A stretch of 26,218 nt of DNA, taken from CAYVMD01 sp964452465. GTDB lineage: Bacteria; Armatimonadota; JACIXR01. The first letter of the stretch is position 1; each line of letters begins with the position of its first letter. Position numbers and translations under genes: made by a program. Shown in pieces: positions 15,361 to 23,303 of this stretch. The DNA is taken from positions 1-26,218 of the forward strand of contig CAYVMD010000029.1 of NCBI GenBank assembly GCA_964452465.1. The letters are read 5' to 3'. The notes below the pieces were generated by a model. That model did not search any database and was not told where the DNA came from. It saw nothing but the letters and a program-made list of their open reading frames with translations.

Positions 15361-16584
15361 TTATAACTTTTTGAAATAAAATATTGATTCGAAGAATTTA
15401 TTATTGTCACGTTCAGTCCTCATAAGCACAGGTCTGTGGAAGACATCGACTAATTCAAAACCGCTTTGGCGCCCTATTTCGGGGTAGAGATTGAATTTGT
15501 CATTTGCTACTATAAATATAGGGGCATTTTGTTTTAGATTTGGAGACACATTTTTGAAGACATCCACAATTGCTTTTATATATTCCTGTCTTGCGTTTGT
15601 ACCTTGCCCCTTTCTTGGAGAGCCTATCTCTAATTCGTCGTATCTTGGAAAATGAAACAACTCGTAGGCATATCTATGTTGCTCGTGGTAGTCAATTAAC
15701 CCCAAATAAGGGGGTGAAGTAAACACTCCGTCTATTTTTAGGTCCTCTGGTAATTTAACGACTCTCGCGTCTCCTTGGACGATCTTTATAAAAGCATCAG
15801 TTCTTAATCTGTTAAACTCTTTTAATCTTTTGATGGTGTCATAGCTGTAACGTCTGATGAACTTCAGTGCTTCGTCAATGGGTTGACAATACCTTTTATG
15901 TTTTATACACCAGTAAGTCCCTCTGACAGGTTCTTTTGGCCTTGCTAAATCATAGTGGGGGATGAGTCTTGCAGAGCGAGCTGCCCTCGAGAGTATGATT
16001 TTTAATACATCTTGATTTTTGTAGTCTTTTATTATACTTCGATAAAATAAAATTTCCTGCAGCGCTCGTTCACTGTACCAGGCTTTAAGGTATTCGCTAT
16101 TGGTTACGAAGGTTCCTACGACGGCTTCCGGGAAAAGGAACCTATCTTTGTTTAAAAATGCATAGGAGAAAGCCTCCAATCTCCTTAAAGCATCGATAAT
16201 TTCTTTTTCTAGCTCCGGTATGTTATATTTTTCAGTTTTAACCTTTTGAATCAATACATTGAAAGGGGATAACTCTATACCTATAGAGTTGATGCCCAAG
16301 ACATTAGCTTCTACCAAGGTGGTTCCCGACCCCGAGAAAGGATCGAGTATGGTCATACCTTTTTTAAAAAATTTTTTCAAGAATACTTCTACTAATTGAG
16401 GGATAAATTTGCCGAGATATGGATGTAATCTGTGGACATGTTTGGTTCGTTCGCATTCTCTGACACTTAAGAAAGTCAAATCGTTTCCCAGGACTTGGAT
16501 ATTTTTTCGAATATCTACATTCGCTTCGATTTCTTTTGGATCTATTCCAAATTTCCGGGCTGCTCTTCTATTTGCTTCCAACAT
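15361..16584 (-). CDS. type II DNA methyltransferase (amino-methylating, SPPY type)
   Basis: A 407-residue enzyme. The S-adenosylmethionine motif I is DPFSGSGTTLVEA (81-93), followed by IGIELSP (101-107); the catalytic motif IV is TSPPYLGLIDYHE (289-301). SPPY is typical of N4-cytosine methylases, although some N6-adenine enzymes share it. Motif I precedes motif IV with almost 200 residues between, where the target-recognition region would lie (alpha-like order), including a short YWCIKHKRYC stretch that might bind zinc. The gene appears intact. It lies directly before the broken nuclease, and both are more AT-rich than flanking genes, which suggests horizontal arrival between two convergent genes. 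Confidence 0.88.
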   Translation of the reverse strand: MLEANRRAARKFGIDPKEIEANVDIRKNIQVLGNDLTFLSVRECERTKHVHRLHPYLGKFIPQLVEVFLKKFFKKGMTILDPFSGSGTTLVEANVLGINSIGIELSPFNVLIQKVKTEKYNIPELEKEIIDALRRLEAFSYAFLNKDRFLFPEAVVGTFVTNSEYLKAWYSERALQEILFYRSIIKDYKNQDVLKIILSRAARSARLIPHYDLARPKEPVRGTYWCIKHKRYCQPIDEALKFIRRYSYDTIKRLKEFNRLRTDAFIKIVQGDARVVKLPEDLKIDGVFTSPPYLGLIDYHEQHRYAYELFHFPRYDELEIGSPRKGQGTNARQEYIKAIVDVFKNVSPNLKQNAPIFIVANDKFNLYPEIGRQSGFELVDVFHRPVLMRTERDNNKFFESIFYFKKL

Positions 16585-16609
16585 TATGTTTTCGCCCTCT
16601 CAATATTTA

Positions 16610-16615
16610 ATTATA
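16610..16615 (-). promoter_or_regulatory. -10 box of the methyltransferase gene
   Basis: On the minus strand a TATAAT lies 25 bases before the methyltransferase ATG; a GAGAGGG ribosome binding site follows. The -35 is not convincing. The rest of 16585-16710 is AT-rich with no other feature I can support. Confidence 0.4.
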
Positions 16616-16710
16616 TATCTTTGTGTTCATCTTGCTACTTAGATTTTTAAGATAAACAATATAGTACCAGTCCCTACTTTCTAAAACTAATAGCGTTCTA
16701 AATCTCGCTT

Positions 16711-19053
16711 CTACTTATGTGGTTTTGCCGTTACTTCCTCCGGCTCGCCTACCGTCTTGAACTTAACCCAAAGGGCGGGAGAGGCGGAACCTTTGACCTC
16801 ACAGGAAAAAGCGATGGATTGCTCCCCTTTACCCAAGATAGGGAGTTGTCCCTCGCCCTTTACTTCCTTGACCAGATTCCAGTTCCAATCGTAGACCCTT
16901 CCTATCCCCTCTCCCTCGCAAACGAGGTACTGGGTGGGCTTCAGTTGAACGGGAAAGGTTATCATCTTTCCGTTCGCCTCGAAACAGGGATTAGCCACGG
17001 CAAGGTCCTTTCCTTCTTGGGGGAGGACCCGCAGGACGAATCTCAAAGGCTGTTCTTCGAAGTTATTCTTCAGCCCCCAGATAACCTTTTGGGATTCATC
17101 TCCACCTGGAGGATAGTGGAAGAGGGGGGAGAGGGCTATGGGGAAAAGGAGCCAGCGGTCCTTATCGACCTTCTCCAGGTGCCAATCGCTCTTGAGGTCC
17201 TTCATCCGCTCCTTTTGCTCCTCGGAGAAAGCCTTTCTATGCCGGGCTTCCTCCCATTCCCTTATCGCTTTGATCACTGCTTCCCCCTGCCCATGGACTT
17301 TGAAAGCCGCGGGCGAGGTGACCAAAGCAAATCCCGCATCGCAAGCGGAACATTTGGAGAGCATCCATTCTATATCCTCAAGGGTAGTGGCTTCCAATTG
17401 GGGAGAAGCAAGGCGAAACTCAAACCAGCCCATCATATGGGGGAAGAGGTTCCTGTCGAAATATTCCTGATTTTTGAGCCTATATTCGGGCATCCCCTCC
17501 TTCATGGATTTGCCCCAGGGCTCACCCCAATTCATCCTCGTGTGGATATGCCATAGGTAATGCAGAAGCCCGCTTGCGTCGTTTATCACCTCCTGCTTCC
17601 AACCATCGTAGCATTGCTTGACGAACCTATGGGCAGCATAGGGACCCTCGCACTCGTAGTCCCACAAACCCTCCAGCCCATCGAAGGAGATCTGCTGTAA
17701 ACCGCAATAATTGAAGAGCTCTACTATCCGCCTCGTCATTTCGTCCATCATCCCATTGGCTATGCCGGGATAGAAAGTGCCATAGTCATGAGTGGCCAGC
17801 CTCCGGACCTCCGCTCCCGCCTTGTGGGAGGATATCCGAGTTCCGAACATCCCCCTCGTGCATCCGGTCAGCCTTGGTGGGTGGGTGTCGGATACCCCTT
17901 GGTACCTTATTATTTCCTTCTCGATGAGCACGAACTTCTCGCTCCATCCCCATTTTTGGGTCTTCTCAAACGGCTCTCTATCCACTACGGGGATTTCCGC
18001 GCTGTTTTCGTCCATGTCCTCGCTCAATGTGCTCGAGCCCAGTCCTCCCAGGCGGGGATCGGGATCGGGAGATACATAGGGGTCATTGGAGGTGATAAAA
18101 GCGGTGAGGGTGTGAAGCCCAACTTTTATTCCTGCCTTTTTCGCCTTTTCCACGCACCTTCGTAGGCTCTCGTCGCCATCCGGGAAGCGCCTGCGGCCCA
18201 GGATGAAGTGCCCCCAGGTCTCGAAGGGTCCGGGATGATAGAGATATTTGAAGCCCAACTTCCTGCAGAGCTCCAAAGATTCATCGAAATCGGACTCGCC
18301 GAAGTCGGTGATAAGATAGGATAGCGTGGCGGAGGGGGAGATCTTCGCCCAAACTCCATCCAACATGGGATGGGGTAAGCCTTCCTCTACCTCGATCTCG
18401 CCTATCGTCCTTAAGGCATCCTCGCTTTTGCAGCCGAAGAGAGCGATCGCCGAATCCTTAACCCCTCCTTCCTTCTCTACCGCATAGGCAAAGAGGTTGC
18501 TCCCGTAGGAAGCGGGGGAAGCGCCCGCAACCGTTTGAATGTTGAGCGCTTGAATGCCGAGGGCGAACTTCTCATCCCGCACCACCCCTACGGTTTCGCC
18601 TATGGTTCGGTTGATGATGGTTGGAAAGGGACCCCAATCGATCCGCAAGGGGGGAGGTCCCTCCAGGGATTTCAATTGGAAGCGTATGTGACGAGGTTTC
18701 TCGCTCACCAAGACCTCCGCTTTGCTCCTACCATCCTGATAATAAAGTAGAAGCCTTTGCCCCCGTTCGTCATATTCTAACTTAACCGGTTCATGCCTTT
18801 GTAAATCTATCCAGAGGCTAAGAAGGGGAGCGGTTTGCCCCAGGGCGATGTATTCCCTTCTTTGGTAGGTATCGTATAGGCTCACCACGAAGCCTTGGCG
18901 ATTCATTCTTATGCGAAGCGAGCCTGCCTTAAAAACGAAAAACCTTTTCGCTCTATTAGCGCCCATTTCTAAATCACCTCCAAAAGCAGTTAAATATCCA
19001 AGGATTAGAGCAAGTATTACCGACAAATTCCTTAAAGAAACCTTCTTTTTCAT
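16711..19053 (-). CDS. secreted glycoside-hydrolase-like protein, 780 residues
   Basis: The N-terminus MKKKVSLRNLSVILALILGY is a signal peptide. Residues about 30-240 look like a beta-rich domain, and about 245-600 like a TIM barrel: FGESDFDESLELCRKLGFKY, KKAGIKVGLHTLTAFI and QQISFDGLEGLWDYECEG (about 454-470) are what one sees in alpha-galactosidase-like barrels (GH27/31/36 relatives), with Asp458 or Glu461 as possible catalytic residues. An insertion at about 375-415 reads GCTRGMFGTRISSH, a small module also seen in phage tail proteins. The C-terminal 150 residues look beta-rich. I cannot assign a family or substrate. Its AGG ribosome site lies inside the last codons of the preceding gene (4-base gap). 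Confidence 0.7.
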   Translation of the reverse strand: MKKKVSLRNLSVILALILGYLTAFGGDLEMGANRAKRFFVFKAGSLRIRMNRQGFVVSLYDTYQRREYIALGQTAPLLSLWIDLQRHEPVKLEYDERGQRLLLYYQDGRSKAEVLVSEKPRHIRFQLKSLEGPPPLRIDWGPFPTIINRTIGETVGVVRDEKFALGIQALNIQTVAGASPASYGSNLFAYAVEKEGGVKDSAIALFGCKSEDALRTIGEIEVEEGLPHPMLDGVWAKISPSATLSYLITDFGESDFDESLELCRKLGFKYLYHPGPFETWGHFILGRRRFPDGDESLRRCVEKAKKAGIKVGLHTLTAFITSNDPYVSPDPDPRLGGLGSSTLSEDMDENSAEIPVVDREPFEKTQKWGWSEKFVLIEKEIIRYQGVSDTHPPRLTGCTRGMFGTRISSHKAGAEVRRLATHDYGTFYPGIANGMMDEMTRRIVELFNYCGLQQISFDGLEGLWDYECEGPYAAHRFVKQCYDGWKQEVINDASGLLHYLWHIHTRMNWGEPWGKSMKEGMPEYRLKNQEYFDRNLFPHMMGWFEFRLASPQLEATTLEDIEWMLSKCSACDAGFALVTSPAAFKVHGQGEAVIKAIREWEEARHRKAFSEEQKERMKDLKSDWHLEKVDKDRWLLFPIALSPLFHYPPGGDESQKVIWGLKNNFEEQPLRFVLRVLPQEGKDLAVANPCFEANGKMITFPVQLKPTQYLVCEGEGIGRVYDWNWNLVKEVKGEGQLPILGKGEQSIAFSCEVKGSASPALWVKFKTVGEPEEVTAKPHK

Positions 19054-19057
19054 TTTT

Positions 19058-20971
19058 TTAACCTCCCCAGAAGCAGTAAATTCGCCAATTTAGGAATATC
19101 CCCAAGATATTGGTCAGTCCTCCCACTACGAACTCCCCGAGGATAAGCCCCAGGAAGAAGGGGAGGGTCTGGCGATAACCTCGCAAGCCGGAGATCCTTA
19201 ACACGCTGAACTTTATCAGCCAGGCGATGAAGATAGGGAGCCAGAGGAGCCCCATTGACCAGGAGGAAGAGACGGAATAGCCAACGGGATGAAACGGCCA
19301 CCAAAAGTATCTCCCCCTGATGAAGACGAGTATCAAGGTGGAGAGGAAGCCCCAAAGGGTGAAGACCGCACAGAGGTGATCCCTCTCGCTGGGCATGGTC
19401 AACCAGGAATGGAGGCGGTTGAAAGCTTCCCAGCCATAACCTGTAACCCAAGGAGCTGCCTTGGCGGTGGCTCCCAACTTATAATATGTGTGAAGCAAAG
19501 CCCAGAAACTGGCGAGGGAACCCAGGAAACTGGCGAAGAGCATTGCCCACATATATTGGCGCATATCCACTCCCGTCCTTTCCGCTATTTTCAATCCCTC
19601 TATTTGATGGGGCATGGGGTGTGCCCTATAGGCGCGATTGAAGCACCAGGAGAGGGTGAAGAAAGCGAGGTCGCCCTTGGAGAAGGCTTCCACCCCCGCT
19701 ATCCTTGTGAGCATCTGGTCGGGACCGGCGAAATGAAGATCGTGAACGGGAGAGCCAAGCTCCACCCTTATTCGAGCAATGGCGAGGGAGAGGAGGAAGA
19801 AGATGAGGAGGAAGAGGAAAGCGGTGTCCACCCTCATCCCTGCCTTCACCAAAAAGACGATGAGCAGGGCAAAGCCCACCAATATCCCCAGGAAGGCGGA
19901 GCGGTAGGACATCGGTTCGTTTCTGTCGTCGAGTTCCGAGGGTTTGCCCAGGGCTCGTTTGAGCACTTGCCAAAGGTACTTCCGCCCCACCCAGATGACG
20001 AAGAAGGCCAGCCCGATGTAGGCGCCTGCCGATTGATCGTTTATGTAGGGCATATCGGGTCGGGAGACCTGGAGATTGAAGGCAACGCTTAGCACCTTCT
20101 GTAGTTTCCAATACCAGTAGAAGAACCAGCAGGAGAAAGCGAGGTCAAGGGGAAGGAGATAGCCGAGTCCGATTATGCAGGGGAAGAAGTAAAGGGGCGT
20201 CCAGCCGATGGCGTTCCAAGGAGGTGTGGTTATGAACTGTCCCAGGTCGTAATCCCTTATGGCGATATGGGGGAAGAAGGGAAAGTTGGCGTTTATGTTG
20301 TTGATTATGTCTATTATCGCCGATAAGCCGAAACCGGCCCACATGACCTTGCTTTTGAAGAGGGAGAAATTCTCATCTACGAGGGCGAGGGGCAATTGGA
20401 TTATGGGGAATGTCAATCGTTCATTGTCCGACCATTGCTTTCGGAATATCACATTAAGGCACATCATCACATACACCATGAGCATGAAGAAAAGGGTCCA
20501 GAAAACGATGGGCTTAAGCCAGGCTAAGAGATGTTCCCTCGTGTAGAAGGACGACCAGCCGAAGAAATAACCCTCAAGAGCCTTCCTATGGGGGACGATG
20601 AGCCATTTGGGGAGGTATTTGAAGAAGAGCTCTTTATATTTGTTCTCGGGGGTGGCGAACCAAACGGGATGAGTGGCACAGGCAACGAGCACGGGGTAGT
20701 TATCGATGCCCAGCCAACAGGAGCCGAGGCAGACCAAGGTGTAGATGAGGAGCATCTCCCCTGGGTTAAGGGCAAGGCGGGGGAGAAATTTTCGAAGGAG
20801 GGCGTTGAACAGGACAACGAAAAGGAGCGAGAAGACAGCGTGGGCAAAGAGGGACATGGAGGTGGGGAAATTGCCCCCCTTCACCTCCTGCATGTAGACT
20901 ACCCAGAGGTCGTTTATGGGGATCAGCAGTGCCCCGCAGAGGATAGCCCTCGGCCTTATACTCTTGGGCAT
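19058..20971 (-). CDS. multi-pass membrane protein, DUF6785/DUF6784-like
   Basis: 637 residues with about 12 or more hydrophobic helices and many Trp and Phe. The motif SDNERLTFPIIQLPLALVDE (about 205-224) and the C-terminal block RVELGSPVHDLHFAGPDQML resemble the paired DUF6785/DUF6784 families found in Planctomycetota, Armatimonadota and related groups. NERLTFP followed by a hydrophobic stretch recalls oligopeptide-transporter-type membrane proteins, so a transport role is plausible, but I know of no proven function. It sits between the two secreted barrel proteins in one transcription unit, which suggests uptake or handling of their product. Confidence 0.72.
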   Translation of the reverse strand: MPKSIRPRAILCGALLIPINDLWVVYMQEVKGGNFPTSMSLFAHAVFSLLFVVLFNALLRKFLPRLALNPGEMLLIYTLVCLGSCWLGIDNYPVLVACATHPVWFATPENKYKELFFKYLPKWLIVPHRKALEGYFFGWSSFYTREHLLAWLKPIVFWTLFFMLMVYVMMCLNVIFRKQWSDNERLTFPIIQLPLALVDENFSLFKSKVMWAGFGLSAIIDIINNINANFPFFPHIAIRDYDLGQFITTPPWNAIGWTPLYFFPCIIGLGYLLPLDLAFSCWFFYWYWKLQKVLSVAFNLQVSRPDMPYINDQSAGAYIGLAFFVIWVGRKYLWQVLKRALGKPSELDDRNEPMSYRSAFLGILVGFALLIVFLVKAGMRVDTAFLFLLIFFLLSLAIARIRVELGSPVHDLHFAGPDQMLTRIAGVEAFSKGDLAFFTLSWCFNRAYRAHPMPHQIEGLKIAERTGVDMRQYMWAMLFASFLGSLASFWALLHTYYKLGATAKAAPWVTGYGWEAFNRLHSWLTMPSERDHLCAVFTLWGFLSTLILVFIRGRYFWWPFHPVGYSVSSSWSMGLLWLPIFIAWLIKFSVLRISGLRGYRQTLPFFLGLILGEFVVGGLTNILGIFLNWRIYCFWGG

Positions 20972-21030
20972 TTACCTTCCCTACAATTCTACTCCTTTAT
21001 GCCCCAAGGGTGTAAGCCTTTTTGTTGGTA

Positions 21031-22335
21031 TTACATTATTATCTCCAGCATCTGTCCGCCTCCCCCTTCAAGGGATACCCTTACCTCGTTGCCCCCTACC
21101 ACCTTACCTTTACCCTCCAATATCACTACCTTCTTCACTTTTGGGGAGAAGCGGATGGTCACCTCTCTGGAGGGAATATCTCCCCAGTTTTTGCTAACTC
21201 TGCAATCGACTAACATGACGAGGGGGTTTTCTCCCTTCTTGGTCAGGACTCCCGCTATGAGGTTCTCGTCCATCTGTTCTATTAATTCTCCCTTTGCTGG
21301 TTTTCTCAAGTCCTCTATCTTCTTCATCTCTTCGTTGTTGGGGAAGGCTGTGCTGAAGACCTGGGAGCAATCCCGTCCTATCACTCGATCGCCCCAAGAG
21401 GCTATGCGATTATTCGTCCTCTTTACCACCCTATAAAGGGGGGTCAACGCTTGCCTTACTTCCTCTTCGGTGGAATATTGCCCATAGCGTTGGATGCTCC
21501 CCCCATTATAACAGAAATACCAAATTCCCTCCGAGCCGAAGGCGAGCGCTAAATAGGCGGGGAACCTGGTTAGGGAATCGCTGGGCAGGTAATCCGTGCC
21601 CGGTGGGGGAGCGACATTGAACATGGGCCAGAAGATTATGCCGTATTTCCTGCACTCCTTTGTCCAGCTGGCATAAGCGGAGATATAGCGGATGGCAAGC
21701 ATATCGGCGGGAAGGTTCCATTCATAGAGGGTGGGATATATTTGAGGGTTGGCTATGGGATTGTTATGCTCTGCCAAATTTTGGGGAGGTATCCAACCGC
21801 AGAGCCAGGGCATAAGGTGGGGCTTGGGTTGGCGAGAGAGGAAATTTGTGCAGGCATCGGTGCGAGGGGTCACTACACCTTGGTCATCACCGATCATGAA
21901 GCCGAGCAGGGCGGGATGCTTGCCTACTTTCTCATAGAGCCATGCCAGCTCCTCCAGGCTTGCTGCATGATGAATAGGATGGTCGTAGGGTTCTTGCCAC
22001 TTTTTCCCTCCCCAGGGTCGATCGTTCTTAGTATATGTATCGAACATAACCCAGAGCCCATGTTTCTTGGCTAAATCGAGTTCCCTCAAGCATTTCTCTA
22101 TATCTGCATACTCGTCCAATTGCATATAGCGTCCCACCATCACCACATTGAAGCCTGCTTCTCTATAAAATTTGAGCTCCGCTTCGTTGGCGTTTGGACC
22201 CCACCAGGCGCCTATGATGAATCCCTTATAGCGGAAATCCCATTTATCCCTTACCCGAGGGGTAAGGGGAGCTTGTGCCAATAGGAGTGCAAGGCAAAAG
22301 AAAGGCAGAAGACCCATCCTCCATGAATTGCTCAT
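21031..22335 (-). CDS. secreted TIM-barrel protein, glycosidase-like
   Basis: About 434 residues from the ATG at 22335, placed 8 bases after AGGAGG; a TTG at 22341 is less likely. The N-terminus (MSNSWRMGLLPFFCLALLLA) is a signal peptide. The barrel begins GFIIGAWWGPNANEAELKFY and EAGFNVVMVGRYMQ, and includes HPALLGFMIGDDQG (about 140-153). In clan-A-like glycosidases the corresponding strand often ends in a DEP or NE motif with the acid/base Glu; here it is DDQ. The C-terminal 90 residues look like a beta-sandwich (VTIRFSPKVKKVVILEGKGK). The family is not one I can name. Transcribed with the pseudopilin and membrane protein. Confidence 0.7.
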   Translation of the reverse strand: MSNSWRMGLLPFFCLALLLAQAPLTPRVRDKWDFRYKGFIIGAWWGPNANEAELKFYREAGFNVVMVGRYMQLDEYADIEKCLRELDLAKKHGLWVMFDTYTKNDRPWGGKKWQEPYDHPIHHAASLEELAWLYEKVGKHPALLGFMIGDDQGVVTPRTDACTNFLSRQPKPHLMPWLCGWIPPQNLAEHNNPIANPQIYPTLYEWNLPADMLAIRYISAYASWTKECRKYGIIFWPMFNVAPPPGTDYLPSDSLTRFPAYLALAFGSEGIWYFCYNGGSIQRYGQYSTEEEVRQALTPLYRVVKRTNNRIASWGDRVIGRDCSQVFSTAFPNNEEMKKIEDLRKPAKGELIEQMDENLIAGVLTKKGENPLVMLVDCRVSKNWGDIPSREVTIRFSPKVKKVVILEGKGKVVGGNEVRVSLEGGGGQMLEIIM

Positions 22336-22357
22336 TTTCAATTCCTCCTTTCTTTTC

Positions 22358-22388
22358 CTCTGGGAGGGGGCAGAGCCCCCTCCCAGAG
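22358..22388. promoter_or_regulatory. perfect 14-bp hairpin between the pseudopilin and secreted-barrel genes
   Basis: CTCTGGGAGGGGGC (22358-22371) and GCCCCCTCCCAGAG (22375-22388) pair perfectly around a 3-base loop. On the minus-strand transcript it is followed by GGAAAAG and then the AGGAGG of the next gene, not by a T-run. It is therefore better explained as an intercistronic hairpin, protecting the pseudopilin message or limiting read-through, than as a full terminator. Confidence 0.85.
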
Positions 22389-22410
22389 AAAATTCTTCTT
22401 CCTGCGGAGG

Positions 22411-23232
22411 CTAATCCTCAGGCGGACCTAAGAGCGACCAAACGGAAATATGATCGTGGTCTCTGTAGGGGTAGAAGTGTATTCCACATTCGTTTCCCAT
22501 TTTCTTGTAGTTAATCCACTTCGCGTGCCCGTCGGCGAAGACATAATTCGATCCACCAGTGTGGCGGGTGTTCTTCTCGGTCCTTCTTCCGGGGGTGCAC
22601 CAAGGTGCGCATTCATTAGTGAAGACCATCCTTGAGCCTCCACAGGAGATGTGGCGAAGCGCATCGCCAAAGACCACCGTGTCCGCTGGTGTGGGCATAT
22701 CGGATAGCCTTATAATGATAACCTCTCCTACACTGGGGGTCCTGGCTCTTCCTTCCCTACTAAGTATCCTATAAAGCCATACTCCTCCCATCAAGCCATT
22801 GTAACCGATATCGACGCTCTTGCCGAGGAACTCTATGGGCCAAGTAGAACCTCCGCAGCCCCCATAAGCGATATTGAGCTGGGGATTGGCGCTGGTGATG
22901 GGTTCGGCGTCGGCGGAAGGGCAATCGAAAACCGCAGCATTTTTCACATAGGGGTAGATCTTTCCCTGCGGCGTCCAGTTAGGCGAATTCTGCTCGAGAC
23001 TACCTCCCGCCGAGAATTGGCACCAATCCAACTGGTAGGGGAAACCTTCATCCCAGTCCTGCACATACATCATTAACGCCTGTCCTATCTGCTTCGCATG
23101 GGTTAAGCAAGTGGTTTTACGTGCCTGCTCGCGAGCCCGGGAGAAAACGGGGAAGAGGATAGCTGCCAAAATAGCTATGATCGCTATCACCACCAACAAT
23201 TCGATCAGGGTAAACCCGTGTCTACGGCACAT
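22411..23232 (-). CDS. type II-secretion-like pseudopilin with H-X9-DG motif (DUF1559-like)
   Basis: 273 residues. The short leader MCRRHG precedes FTLIELLVVIAIIAILAAIL: prepilin peptidase should cut after Gly6, leaving methylatable Phe7 and Glu at mature position 5. LFPVFSRAREQARKTTCLTH and KQIGQALMMYVQDWDE follow, the standard opening of the large pseudopilin families of Armatimonadota and Planctomycetota. Near the C-terminus RHTGGSNYVFADGH contains His224-X9-Asp234-Gly235. Several Cys residues suggest disulfides. AAAGGAGGTG lies 5 bases before the ATG, the best ribosome site in the window, suggesting high expression. It is placed between the AraC regulator and secreted barrels, as in inducible glycan loci. 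Confidence 0.9.
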   Translation of the reverse strand: MCRRHGFTLIELLVVIAIIAILAAILFPVFSRAREQARKTTCLTHAKQIGQALMMYVQDWDEGFPYQLDWCQFSAGGSLEQNSPNWTPQGKIYPYVKNAAVFDCPSADAEPITSANPQLNIAYGGCGGSTWPIEFLGKSVDIGYNGLMGGVWLYRILSREGRARTPSVGEVIIIRLSDMPTPADTVVFGDALRHISCGGSRMVFTNECAPWCTPGRRTEKNTRHTGGSNYVFADGHAKWINYKKMGNECGIHFYPYRDHDHISVWSLLGPPED

Positions 23233-23237
23233 CTTCT

Positions 23238-23265
23238 CACCTCCTTTCTTTTGGGGAGAAGTATA
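23238..23265 (-). promoter_or_regulatory. pseudopilin promoter -10 and strong ribosome binding site
   Basis: On the minus strand a TATACT (23260-23265) lies 27 bases before the pseudopilin ATG, with AAAGGAGGTG at 23238-23247. No recognisable -35 lies at the right distance, which would fit a promoter needing an activator such as the AraC protein encoded just upstream. Confidence 0.5.
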
Positions 23266-23303
23266 ACGGGAAAGGGAGAGCGTTTCTGGGAGTTTTTTGC
23301 CCT

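Noticed and set aside
14640..16710. Transposon or prophage around the restriction-modification genes
   Set aside because: No transposase, integrase, terminal repeats or target duplication were seen; only lower GC suggests transfer.
16717..17556. Plus-strand frame of 279 codons
   Set aside because: It lies opposite the 780-residue secreted protein, has no start signals and no recognisable motifs.
19289..20092. Long plus-strand frame of 267 codons rich in Gly and Glu
   Set aside because: It is the antisense shadow of the membrane protein gene, whose hydrophobic helices and motifs are clearly real.
22358..22388. Rho-independent terminator
   Set aside because: The stem is perfect, but neither strand has the T-run that should follow it; the minus-strand transcript continues GGAAAAG.
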